Shown here one piece after another: positions 1 through 9,635 of a stretch of DNA of 64,000 nt (the first letter of the stretch is position 1; every line of letters begins with the position of its first letter). The translations under genes were made by a program, and so were the position numbers. The DNA comes from Dendrocalamus latiflorus (lineage: Eukaryota > Streptophyta > Magnoliopsida > Poales > Poaceae): NCBI GenBank assembly GCA_017311315.1, contig CM029660.1:36661507-36725506 (forward strand), in the 5' to 3' direction. Below the pieces are notes generated by a model. The model did no database searches, was not told where the DNA came from, and was given only the letters and a program-made list of their open reading frames with translations.

Positions 1-93
1 TAAGCTTAGCTAGGTTGGCAAGGCATGATGTGAAGGTTTACCTGCACGGCGTCTGCCTCTTGTCTTGGATTGGATCGACCTAGCTAGCTAGCA

Positions 94-383
94 GTAGCAC
101 AGCTGCTGCTGCTGCTGCTGCTGGCTGGACTCGCCTGTACTTACTTGACGCACCGACAGATCGACCTGATCGAGCAGATGTGCTCGCGAGTTTTGACTAT
201 TCGAGGACCTCGATCTCTCTCCGTCTTAATTTACCGGAGGATGCCACCTAGCTAATTAGGGCCTGTTTGGAACAGAGGAATTTCACAGGAATTTTGCAGG
301 AAACAGTTCAATTCCCGCAGGAATCGGGAAAAATTCCCGCATTCCAAACAGGGCCTTAACCTGTCCAGTTGACTTAAGTACAA
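94..383 (+). repeat. Repeat R, copy i, with CTG microsatellite
   Basis: A CTG/CAG microsatellite (about 110-123) leads into a sequence that recurs at 1931-2484, 3962-4031 and 4766-5198. The shared text runs from GGCTGGACTCGCCTGTACTT through a tract with GATCGACCTGATCGAGCAG to CCTGTCCAGTTGACTTAAGT. This copy is interrupted by the MITE at 259-355. No coding capacity is evident. What R is remains unknown: it is not a recognised gene, and its ends were not resolved because each copy is cut differently. Confidence 0.7.
259..355. mobile_element. Tourist-type (PIF/Harbinger) MITE, 97 bp
   Basis: The ends GGGCCTGTTTGGAA and TTCCAAACAGGGCC form 14-bp terminal inverted repeats with one mismatch, flanked by TTA direct repeats at 256-258 and 356-358. 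A TTA target duplication is the rule for PIF/Harbinger MITEs. The related copies of repeat R near 2070 and 4820 have an unbroken TAATTAACCTG, so they act as empty sites and confirm the insertion. Confidence 0.88.
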
Positions 384-438
384 ATTACCGTCGACAACGC
401 GCCCGGGGAAACCTGGCACATGGTCTTCAGCGCAAAGG
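384..438 (+). pseudogene. Chimeric fragment of an FNR exon
   Basis: These 55 bases encode 18 codons plus one base of the leaf ferredoxin-NADP reductase exon containing the [12 protein letters not shown] stretch, ending at a GT donor. The same exon, longer at its 5' side, is found at 10401-10494. Here the upstream half is replaced by repeat R, the junction lying at about 382-385 inside AAATT. No transit peptide, no downstream exon in frame and no start codon are present, so this is a relic of a duplicated FNR locus and not a gene. Confidence 0.75.
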
Positions 439-1933
439 GTAATTAATAAGTAATCTATTAGATCATGAGTGTAGAATATTTTGGTGATGAATAATTGACA
501 ATAGTTAATTTGTGATGATGAATAATTAGTAATTTTGTTTAGTGTTATTATGCGAGTTGTGTCGCGTGTGTGCGGATTGACGTTGGTCAAGTTTGGACAA
601 ACTTATGCCAGAAGAATATTCTTTGGTCTTTGCATGTGTAGGTTGTGCATGGAGACAATCATGGTCGGTGATGAGAAAGACCAGGACTAGGATGGGGAGA
701 TTTGAGATCTAGACGATCGAGGATGTCATGTGAGATGGTCGAGCTTATGCTTGGGGCACATGGAGATCAAAGGTGGATGGTGCGTAGAGAAGTTACGGGA
801 GATGCGGTCCTGGAGGCTTCGACACGTGATGAGTTGAAAAGTCAGAAGTATGAAAAACCGTGTTGGGAAGGGTTTCGGGTCTCTTGGTAATTAGTGGACC
901 AAAAACCTAATTGAGATAAAAGGCCCAGGCCTAGTTAAACGAGTTGTATTAGGGTTTTGAGTAGAGAGGGAGACGTACTATAAATAGAGACCGAGGCGGC
1001 TGTGCGTTGAGGCGGAAAAAAGGTGGCGTGAAAATACATGACGGGAAAAATCGAAAAAGAGACGGCTGATGGATGAACAGTGCTCACGATTTTTGAATAA
1101 AATTTTATGAGTTTTTTAATTCGCATATATTATCCTTTTTCTGGTTTTTTATCTCTAGGGTTTGCCCATGTATTGATCTCTATCTATGTTTTTTCTGCTT
1201 ACATATATGACTTATATCTGTGACGTGGGTGTGTGCAGAAGGGTGCATGATATCTGTGACGAATTTGTTTTGTTGTTTCGTGACGCTTCTTTGCTTTTCA
1301 TCATTATTTTTAGTGCCTAGGCTCCGTCACACATCACCTATGACGAAGCTACAAATTTCGTCATTGAAAGTTCAAGTTTCATGACGAAATTCCTAAACGT
1401 CACAAGGTAATCGTCATAGATAAGCACATTTGTAGTAGTATCTTATTTTTAATTAAAAATCAATTGCAGGATTGTGTAAAAATCGTGTTGCTTCTGATGC
1501 ATCAGCCTTCAGCGATTTTTTCTCGGTGCTATAGTATATTGGTACAGCAACCGCACTATAGTACTTTGCTACAGTGACAAACAGTAGTTGCTACAGTATC
1601 AGACAGTGATCGCTACAGTGGCCACTCAGTGCGATCAGAAATTTTTTTCCTATTTTGTGTTTTGCTTTTGTTCTGTCTTTTTCTTCAGTTCAAACGATTA
1701 AAAGATAGAGAATTTAAGAAAAAAATTCTGCTGAAGATTACAATAATTCATCTATCTGATTATTATCGACGATCCTACGTAATCACTTGTCGAGCTTGTT
1801 GGTTCCATACTCTTTGGCTGCATGCATGCTATGTTGGTTTTGATCAGCTCGATGCGTGGCGTGATAACTGTCAATTAATTCTTGATTTGAGTACTGTATA
1901 TATGTCCTTTGACTCTGGCCTTTGTGAAATCTG
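439..1933 (+). repeat. Segmental duplicate of the FNR pseudogene intron
   Basis: This block is collinear with 10495-11764, with scattered substitutions and small indels, and differs mainly by the 235-bp insertion at 1211-1445. It holds a promoter-like stretch with TATAAATAGAG near 980, a T-rich tract, and many GCTACAGT-type words at about 1545-1620. The text reads like a decayed LTR or other insertion that already sat in the FNR intron before the duplication. Open frames here are short and unsupported. Confidence 0.75.
1211..1445. mobile_element. CACTA-like remnant inside the duplicated intron
   Basis: The other copy of the duplication (around 11270) lacks this segment, so it is an insertion or a deletion in the other copy. 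It is flanked by CTTA at 1211-1214 and 1442-1445. Internally it carries repeated TGACGAA/TTCGTCA words in both orientations and ends in TTTGTAGTAGTA, resembling subterminal repeats and the TAGTG terminus of CACTA elements. The left terminus does not match CACTA, so classification is tentative. Confidence 0.5.
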
Positions 1934-2484
1934 CTGCTGCTGGCTGGACTCGCCTGTACTTACTTGACGCACCGACAGATCGACCTGATCGAGCAGATGT
2001 GCTCGCGAGTTTTGACTATTCGATCGAGGACCTCGATCGATCTCTCTCCATCTTTACCGGAGGATGCCACATAATTAACCTGTCCAGTTGACTTAAGTAC
2101 AAATTGTTTATGAAATCTAGCTATAAACGTACGTCCATTCGTCGCGGCGGTGCAGCGGCATGTACAGCGAGCGAGCGAGCGAGGGAGGGCATTGACGCCG
2201 GCCCGGGAGCTCGAACGTCAGTCAATGTCGATATATCGATCGATCGTGGCGAAAATATCCATGGTCGCAGCGGCGGTGACATGGTGGTGTTGGTCATATG
2301 GTCTATAGGTACTTATAGAGATAATTATATCACTTTTATATTATAATCTTTTGAATAAATGTTATTATGTTCCTCAAATGAATCATCATTTATAAAGTTT
2401 AATAAATATGTAACTTGTTAGTAAAACTCTTTCTCTGTTATATGATATTATTTTGGGGGCAAGTACCACACGCCAACATATGCG
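1931..2484 (+). repeat. Repeat R, copy ii (longest)
   Basis: This starts with the same CTGCTGCTGGCTGGACTCGC text as copy i and continues through CCTGTCCAGTTGACTTAAGT into a tail shared with 4815-5198, including ATCGATCGATCGTGGCGA and a T/A-rich end. GAGC repeats at 2167-2184 are private to this copy. The short ORFs in it are not conserved in frame between the copies, which argues against a coding role. Confidence 0.7.
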
Positions 2485-2487
2485 TTA

Positions 2488-2719
2488 GCCTTTTTTTTTG
2501 CTGTGACTTATGGCTTTTAGCTGCAGCTTTTGGGCTCTTTGTGCGAGAGATTACAGAGTAACATAAATTCATGTGCGGTTTTTGCAGATATAAATAAAGT
2601 CGGTACAGTATGTACTATAATTAACTAGTAGACCCTATTTTAAAAAGATACTTCATTCAAAAATTAGTTACTATAAAAAAACCGAAAAACAGCTTTTAGA
2701 AACTGAAAAGAACAGGACC
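2488..2719. mobile_element. MITE of the TTA-TSD family, old copy
   Basis: TTA flanks both ends (2485-2487, 2720-2722). The right end AAAAGAACAGGACC is the inverse of the left end of the copy at 5202-5446; the left end here is degraded into a T run. It occupies the same position relative to repeat R as the 5202-5446 copy, so it was present before R was duplicated. Confidence 0.7.
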
Positions 2720-2723
2720 TTAA

Positions 2724-3212
2724 CCTAATAGCGTCCCCACTTTGTTTTTTCCTTTCTTTTACCGAGCGTGCTCATCAACCCTATAAACTCTCATGGGCTG
2801 CTTGCCCTTTTACGGCCCAAGTGTTGTAGCCAACAACCACAGCCCCAAATTTGTCACGGCCCAAGCTCGTGGCCTGTGCTGCTGTGCAAGCACCTGGTAG
2901 AGGTAATTTTGTTACGGCCCAAGCACATGGCCTGTGCAAGCATCTAAATTATCTATGATTCACGTCTCCATATGCTCCAGATTGAGCTATCAAATGCACC
3001 CCTATCGTATGTGCTTTAAAGAGAAATTAATCAACATAATTCAAATGCATTTTACTGATTAAGTTACCATTAGTCCCGCACTAAGTCGCTGTCAGATGAC
3101 CAATTTACCATCAGTAGTGCATACAAGTCAAAAACGTATTTTACTATCAGTAGTGCACTAAGTAACTATCTGCACTTCAATAAGATTATCACCTCTACTT
3201 TTTTGAAAGAAA
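2724..3212 (+). repeat. Duplicate of the sequence upstream of the FNR pseudogene
   Basis: This is collinear with 9905-10370 (both contain CTTTTACCGAGCGTGCTCAT and GGGCTGCTTG). In the second location it lies directly before the first recognisable FNR exon, so here it is a displaced 5' flank of the same duplicated locus. It holds tandem-like words such as CATCAGTAGTGCA. No coding sequence is seen. Confidence 0.75.
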
Positions 3213-4516
3213 AAACAACAATACAGCCACATTTTTTAGAGATAGATACTCGCTTACGATTTTGGTTAATACAGATATTAGGCTTTTAACGTGTACTACG
3301 ATTAACTTGTAGACCCCGTCTTGAGAAAATACCCCGTTTGAAAGTTAGGTACTGTAGCAAAAGCCAAAAGCCGCTAGCTTCGGTACCTCCCCTCCGTCAC
3401 TTCTCCCGTGCCGTCGTGATGGGAAATCAGGGATTGGGGAATCGGTGATGAGCAATCCGGCATGGAAGACCTTTTGTGCTATTAGAGACAATGCAAGAGG
3501 GATTTTAGTGCGTGAGAGACCTTACAGAGGTTATTTTTTATGAATTGGGCTTTTTTATATAGAAAAATCGAATTTAGATGAATTTCGCTAATTTGTTTTC
3601 CCGTTGCCCTCTCTCAAATTTGAGGTGCGAGTGAGTGGCCTCGTCCTGTCGTCTTCCCTCCAAAAACACATACGTAACCACCACCACCACCACCACCACT
3701 TGGTCATCACCTCCCCTCCTCTGCCTCCACTTGGTCGTCTTCTCCTTTTTTTTTCTCATTCTCTCCCGCACAACACAATGTCGTCCTTACCCCCCTCCAT
3801 TTCCCTTTGACTACCACTCTTTCCTCCCTCCCCCCTACAGCCTAGCCTAGCCTAGCCTAGCTATCCGTCACCGCTGCGGCCGTCTCCCTCCCCTCCTCCT
3901 CCTCCTCCTCCGCCAAGCCCTCCCCGTCGACCCAGTACTCTCACTGCTTCCTGCCCTACCCACTGCTGCTTGCTGGCTGGACTCGCCTGTACTTACTCGA
4001 CGCACCGACAGATCGACCTGAGCAGATGGATGTGCCCATGGGTAATTCATTCTCTTGCGTTCATTCAGTGCTGGCACTTTAGTTAGTGATACCATGCATA
4101 TATCTCCAACTGAAAATAAATAGAGCCTCAAAACTACTGGGCATCTGGGCTCTTTATTCCTGAACGAGACCATATATACTTGGGCTTGAACCATATATTA
4201 TTAAGGCTCCGAAGAAGAGAGGGAGAAGGGGACGGAGAGCCCAAGGAAAAAAAAATCCCACTTATTTTATCAGTATATTTCAGTACGTATACTAATTTGT
4301 TCTTCAATTCCCACAAATTTAAATCCACAAATAGCATCCAGACAAACTTCTTTTTTGTTTTCCGAGTGCATCCGCAGGGACTTATTACTGTACACTTAAA
4401 AATAGTTAATATTTTTTGAGGAGGAAATAGTTAATATTTCAAGATTACTCGTATTGACTTCACATAGCCAAACTATGTATATTCTAGGCAATAATTTTTT
4501 TTTGTCAAAATCATGA
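3213..4516. other. Non-coding stretch with MITE remnant, microsatellites and an R fragment
   Basis: About 3260-3375 matches the middle and end of the GGGCCTGTTCTTTT MITE family in degraded form. A CAC/ACC microsatellite lies at about 3681-3700, a CTAGC repeat at about 3840-3860 and a CCT repeat near 3890-3910. At 3962-4031 is a short copy of repeat R. No ORF here has codon structure or a recognisable product. Confidence 0.5.
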
Positions 4517-4759
4517 GGCCCTGTTCTTTTCAGCTTCTAAAAGCTGCTTTTCGGCTTTTCTACAGTAACTAGCTTTTAAATGAAGTATTTTTTCAAGATA
4601 GAGTCTACTAGTTAATTGTAGTACATACTTTACTGATTTCATTTATATCGGCAAAGACCGTATGTGAGTTTCTGTTACTCTGTAATATCTCGTACAAACA
4701 GCCTAAAAGTCATAAGCCGCAGCCAAAAGCCACAAGCTGCAGCCAAAAAGAACAGGCCC
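4517..4759 (-). mobile_element. MITE, GGGCCTGTTCTTTT family, inverted relative to neighbours
   Basis: The ends GGCCCTGTTCTTTTCAGC and AAAAAGAACAGGCCC are terminal inverted repeats. The body is the reverse complement of the copy at 5202-5446. A clean TTA target duplication is not visible (flanks TGA and TCA), so the ends may be eroded. It sits directly against repeat R copy iv. Confidence 0.7.
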
Positions 4760-4765
4760 TCAATA

Positions 4766-5198
4766 TGGTTTGACTATTCGAGGACCTCTCTCCATCTTTC
4801 CCGACAGATGCCACCTAATTAACCTGTCCAGTTGACTTAAGTACAAATTGTTTATGAAATCTAGCTACAAACGTCCATTCGTCCCGGCTGCCGGTCGAAA
4901 CATCACCACGCCGGTCCGGGAGCTCGAACATCAGTCAATGTCGATATATCGATCGATCGTGGCGAGAATATCTGTGGTCTTAGCAACGGTGACATGGTGG
5001 TGTTGGTCATATGGTCTACAGGTAATTAGAGAGATAATTATACCACTTTTATATTTATGATCTTTTGAATAAATATTATTATGTTCCTCAAATGAATCAT
5101 CATTTATAAAGTTTAATAAATATGTAACTTGTTAGTAAAACTCTTTCTCTATTATATGTTATTATTTTGGGAGCGAGTACCACGCGCCAACATGTGCA
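4766..5198 (+). repeat. Repeat R, copy iv
   Basis: This is collinear with 2020-2484: GACTATTCGAGGACC, CCTGTCCAGTTGACTTAAGT, then the ATCGATCGATCGTGGCGA core and the A/T-rich tail ending just before a TTA-flanked MITE. It lacks the GAGC expansion seen in copy ii. Confidence 0.7.
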
Positions 5199-5201
5199 TT
5201 A

Positions 5202-5446
5202 GGGCCTGTTCTTTTTAACTGTGGCTTATGGCTTTTGACTACGGCTTTTGGCTTTTGGGCTGTTTGTACAAGAGATTATAGAGTAACAGAATTTTACGTG
5301 CGGTTTTTGCATATATAAATGAATTCGGTACAGTATATACTACAATTAACTAGTAGACCCTATTTTAAAAAGATACTTTGTTTAAAAGCTAATTACAATA
5401 AAAAAAAAACTAAAAACAGCTTTTAAAAACTGAAAAGAACAAGACC
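5202..5446 (+). mobile_element. MITE, GGGCCTGTTCTTTT family, 245 bp
   Basis: Left end GGGCCTGTTCTTTTT and right end AAAAGAACAAGACC are imperfect terminal inverted repeats, bounded by TTA at 5199-5201 and 5447-5449. This pattern fits a PIF/Harbinger-derived MITE. It is the best preserved member of the family in the window. Confidence 0.8.
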
Positions 5447-5451
5447 TTAGC

Positions 5452-5770
5452 CTAACTAGTAGTGTGCCCGTGCTAACGCTACGGTAAAATATAAAACTTC
5501 ACTGTGGTCACCTTTACCGTGGTCGTAGCGTTTCAACGTGGTCGTAGCCTCCTTACGACCACGTTCAAACTTTGTCGCAGTCGTGCGCCTTCAGATTTCC
5601 TTCGACTTCTCTCGGATGTGGTCGTATCGCTTTTCGATCTCACCGTCTTCCAATTTCGTCGTGGTCAAACGCCTTCCGACCTTGTCTACAGTAGATTTGC
5701 CGTGGTCGTAAATCTACTGTAGCTTTGCCGTGGTCGTAGGACCTCCCGACCACGTTTTCTGTATTGTCAA
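5452..5770. repeat. Cluster of GTGGTCGTA words, with a grass repeat terminus
   Basis: The left edge reads ACTAGTAGTGTGCCCGTGCT, a terminus also seen in opposite orientation at about 62740-62765. Inside, variants of CGTGGTCGTA/TACGACCACG recur in both orientations at about 5516-5755 and could fold back. No protein is supported. It is probably a short non-autonomous element. Confidence 0.4.
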
Positions 5771-6175
5771 CCAATAGATGTAAGTATATGAAAGTTTTCT
5801 GCAGTATTTTGTCTAGAAAATAAATTCACTTTGTTCTTACGAGATAGATCAACAATCAGAAACTCAATTCCTGGTTGCTTCTGTTCCTGTTGTCGTTGTT
5901 CCTCTTCTCTCAGCCACCTCAGGATTCTGAAAATTGAATGGTAAGTGAAGCGTTGTTTTCTTGTAGCTAAATTAAGATTGCAACGTTCTTTTCAGAAAAA
6001 ATTAAAATTGCAACATGTTGCTATTAGAATATTGAAACATGAAGCAATTGCACCTAGCCATGTTCTAGAAGAGCTTCTAATGTAATCTTTGCCTTGTAAG
6101 GTGAGTTGACTTTCTGGTTCAGATTCTGATAGTAGCCTCAACATCCAGAAAATTCTCTCCCCAATAGAGAAACAA

Positions 6176-6375
6176 TTAACTGGCTGACCAGTAGCTAGTC
6201 TAACAAGTATGGCACCCATGTCTTGTGGCTAACGTCCACGGTTCGAGTCGCACTTACTAAACATGGTGGGTTTATTTGTGGATTTTCCAGGATTTAATCC
6301 TATAACCTCTCAGTGTCTGATTCTTAAAGATGACTTAATAATTACTGCACCCCTTCGCAAAAGAAGAAGAAACAA
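6176..6375 (+). mobile_element. Candidate tRNA-derived SINE
   Basis: GGTTCGAGTCG at 6240-6250 matches the RNA polymerase III B box (GGTTCGANTCC), and a loose A-box-like TAGCTAGTCTAAC lies about 50 bases upstream. The segment ends in an A-rich tail near 6355-6375 (CGCAAAAGAAGAAGAAA). This order of A box, B box, body and A-rich tail is typical of SINEs. Target duplications were not found and the A box is weak. Confidence 0.4.
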
Positions 6376-6416
6376 TCAGTTGGAATAGATATACAAGAAT
6401 GATGATAATCACATGC

Positions 6417-6646
6417 ACCTAGTTAATTTTTAACCAGTGGAATACACAGATCAAAAACAATGAACTGATGGAACTGTATGTCCAGAATGCTGGCCACTTC
6501 CAAATCCAAGGTTTATGTGGCATTTCTTGTTACCTAGTTAATTTTTAAACAGTGGAATACACAGATCAAAAACAAAGAAATGATGAACTATATGTCTGGA
6601 ATGCTGGTAACTTCCAAAACCAAGGTTTATGTGGCATTTCTTGTTA
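6417..6646. repeat. Tandem duplication, 115-bp period
   Basis: Two adjacent copies start with ACCTAGTTAATTTTTAA at 6417 and 6532 and end with GGCATTTCTTGTTA; they differ by a few substitutions and small indels. They lie in A/T-rich DNA between the methyltransferase pseudogene and the SINE candidate and contain no coding sequence. Confidence 0.8.
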
Positions 6647-7981
6647 ATACTGGTACCTTTTTTTGAACTGAATTAATAATTCTAGTACCTTGTTTGTTCT
6701 TTTTTTTATAGTCAGACCAAGAATTTATCATAAAAAATGGACTTCTATGAGACTAAATGTCATGCACTTCACGAAAAAGAAACAATTTTAGCCGTCGCGT
6801 TACCTACTTAGCATTTGTGGCACTATGGTCTTTGCTAACAAAATAGATAAACTGAGCCCTGACTCCCAAGTCCTGATACACATTAGTCGTCAGACACTCA
6901 AGCCAAGCATCATCATCATACACTGACGGCATGTATTAAATCACAGAACGTCTAAACAAGGAAACATGAATTCCAAATGAGGTCAATACTAAAAAGAACA
7001 AACCTGGGCTTATGGAGAAGATGCAGATAACATACAAAATAAGATCATGGCGACTAAAAAGTTATAGCTGCAGAACACTACTGGCAATTGAAGAATCATT
7101 GGGTATCGCTCTACAAACCACATCATCATAAAAGAACCAGAGGCTCAGATTAGTATTAATACACATTAATCTCAGGTAGCAACAACAAAGGTAAGCAGGT
7201 AAGTGATGCACAAACACAAATGAAACTGATAAAATGTATTGCTATCACATACATATGTAAGATCTGATGGCAAGGAGGAAAACAAAGATAATTGACACAC
7301 AAGTGATGCTATCCTAATTTTCAGAAGCAAGCAAGCCGAAATCAGACCTATGTACTTTTAGTCACCACACCAAAAGAGTGTCATTTGATAATATCATTAG
7401 TTTCATGGTGGATAATGAGGACTGAATATAGATACACTGTAAGTTGACAATATCGTATACATATGTGTATGCATCTGACTATTCATCAAGATGCCATGGC
7501 ATAACAAAGTGAATTCCTTGATCAGATAGGCCTTCCGTGAAATACAAAAACAAGATAAGAGAGTTATCCTTGTCACAAATTACTAAACCTTGCATGGTGA
7601 TACAAATTTAATTTGACCATGGTAGGCGTCTTTCAGACTAATAAATGTATAAACATACTGGTTTGACTGTTTGACCTCAACTACAAAAAAAAATATTGCA
7701 GAAACATCACTAAAATTGTAGTACATCCAATAATTGGTGGTAGCTAAAGCTAAAGCCTTCAACCACCACTCGCCAAATTGTAATTTGGAAGGCTCAAGCA
7801 CAAACGGTACCTTTCCATCATGATTTTTGCAGCACATGCTTGAACCCAGCACCAAGAAAACAATGATCTCCATCCGAAGTCAAAAATCATTAGTGTACAA
7901 GGAATGGCTTGCTCTTTGATTCACACCTCCAAAATTGCAAAATAGAAACCAAACTAATTTATATCCATGTGCCATCAAGAT
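6647..7981. other. Non-coding DNA downstream of the methyltransferase pseudogene
   Basis: A/T-rich sequence without splice-linked ORFs. The part nearest 7980 may be the former 3' UTR of the minus-strand gene. A 96-codon minus-strand frame at 7583-7873 has no recognisable domain and is not called. Confidence 0.4.
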
Positions 7982-9161
7982 CTAAACTTCTGGCCTTCGG
8001 AATTCAAACCATATCTCATAATGGTTAAACAACAAGCTATCATGAGTGTGCTTTCCCACATATTCAAGCCCCAGTTCTGCAAGCCGACGTGTGCACTCGT
8101 CACCACCCAATCTTGAGCAAAATTTAATGTTATGCGACACAAAAATCCTGCCTCTATGTGGCCTCAGCTTCCCTGCAAGCCTCTCAAGCCCAGTCCAAAC
8201 AAGCTTATCTGGAATGTGCAGGAACACGGCACTTGCATAAATAAGATCATACATAACCGTATCCCCAAACTTGCTGAAATCCATATCCTCCCCTCTCACA
8301 ATCATTGGCCGCTTGTACAACAGCCCCTGCGATGGCAGTTCATACCGAAGCGCAGCCATGAGTGACAGTTCATCACGCTCCAGGCAATGGAACCTCCCAG
8401 TCTCGAGAAACCGAATGAAATGCAGACCAACACGAAGAGTCCCACATCCAATTTCAAGAACCTAGTCTCTGGGCGTGAGGGCGGAGGCATTAGCGAGGAA
8501 CTCGAAAACATCACGGCCACCAGCCCATGGCTCGCCGTAGTTACTGTGGTGCTCCTCAACAAGGAGCTCCCCGGGGCAAGGCAGCGTGGTGTGGTTGGCT
8601 GCCCCTTCATCCAGATAATGAGAGATCCCGTGGTGCCTACAGTGCAAATACAATACTAAGATGTTAATTTCACTTGCTGTTGTCCAAGATCGTAATAATG
8701 ATATAGTCAAACTAATCCTTCACCAGACGCAATCGAAATGGGGAATGCGGCGATCTGAAAGTACGAGTGGGCGTGGTTGGGTACTTGGGGTGGAATTTAC
8801 CTGTTGATGTCGACGAGCTGCTGCTCACGGGTGCGGGGGTTGATGCCCTTGTGGAGGCGGTGCCAGGCGTCGTGAGAGGCGAGGAGGAGGAGGGAGTTGG
8901 AGGCGAGTTGGGCCTTGAGCCAGGCGACGTCAGCAGGGGAGGTGGCGACGGGCGCGGGGGAGGCGGCGGTGGTGGTTGTGGTGACGGTGGTGGTGGTGTG
9001 GGTGGTGGTGGGGGCGAGCAGGCGCAGAGGTGGGCAGCGGAGGAGGAGGGGGAGAGGGAGGGGAAGAGGAGGAAGACGAGGAGCGCGGCGGAGGAGAGCA
9101 GGAGCAGCAGCGCCGGCACGGCGAGCAGCCGTGCCGTGGATGCGCTCGACGGGAGCGCCAT
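7982..9161 (-). pseudogene. SAM-dependent methyltransferase-like gene, disabled
   Basis: Two exons: 9161-8801 and 8636-7982. Exon 1 begins with an N-terminal membrane anchor (about residues 11-33, leucine/alanine rich) followed by a Pro/Thr linker and the segment around DVAWLKAQLASNS. Exon 2 gives HGISHYLDEG, then the SAM-binding motif I VLEIGCGTLRVG, and ends EIWFEFRRPEV. Two lesions break it. The frame shifts in a G run at 9010-9014 (one base short), and summed exon length (1,016) is one base short of a multiple of three. A TAG stop at 8464-8462 stands immediately before motif I, where an arginine codon is expected from memory of the plant family. The rest is intact, so inactivation is probably recent. 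The donor GTAAAT and acceptor TGTAG are preserved. Substrate is unknown. Sequencing error could explain the homopolymer lesion but hardly the stop. Confidence 0.8.
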
Positions 9162-9424
9162 CGGGGAAAGGAGCGCAGTCTAGATCGGGGACGGTGCCGG
9201 CGGAGTCGGCTTGGGATCTCGTCTCGGGCTGTCGTGCGCCGCTGCTAGCTGGCTTGGTTCGACCACATGGACCGACCGACACGCCGCTCCCCCGCGCCGT
9301 CTCGTCGCCTGAACTCGCCGGACGGCGTGTGGGAGAAGAAGCCGGACGCGAGTCCAGAGGGCCGCGGCCCATGACAAGACTTGGGTGGAGTTGCCTAGAA
9401 GACGCAACGATGGAAGCCTGGTCT

Positions 9425-9635
9425 TGGACGGGGCCGAGGCGGCGGCGGCCTCCTCCTCGGCGATGCGGCGGTTCTCGGCCTTGCGGGCGGCGGCCTCGGC
9501 CCGCTTCTCGGCGTCCTCCTCCCGGTGGCGCACGGCGCGGGACTTGGGGACCTCGGCCTCGCGCCAGTACTGCTCCTCCTTGGCGCGCTCCACGTGCTCG
9601 CGGCGGTCGGCCTCCGCGGCGGCGGCGGGTGGGGA
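9425..9635 (-). pseudogene. CCDC124-like coiled-coil exon fragment
   Basis: Read on the minus strand, this gives EADRREHVERAKEEQYWREA, then PKSRAVRHREEDAEKRAEAA and ARKAENRRIAEEEAAA. This charged helix with a central YWREAE-PKSRA matches plant CCDC124-like proteins, which are small ribosome-associated coiled-coil proteins. The usual N-terminal MPKKM start and the rest of the protein are absent, and the frame runs on into unrelated sequence, so it is an isolated exon. It sits just upstream of the disabled methyltransferase on the same strand. Homology is from recognition of the motif, not from a search. Confidence 0.6.

Noticed and set aside
6180..6255. A tRNA gene
   Set aside because: Only the B box is convincing; there is no acceptor stem or anticodon arm, so it is better read as a SINE.
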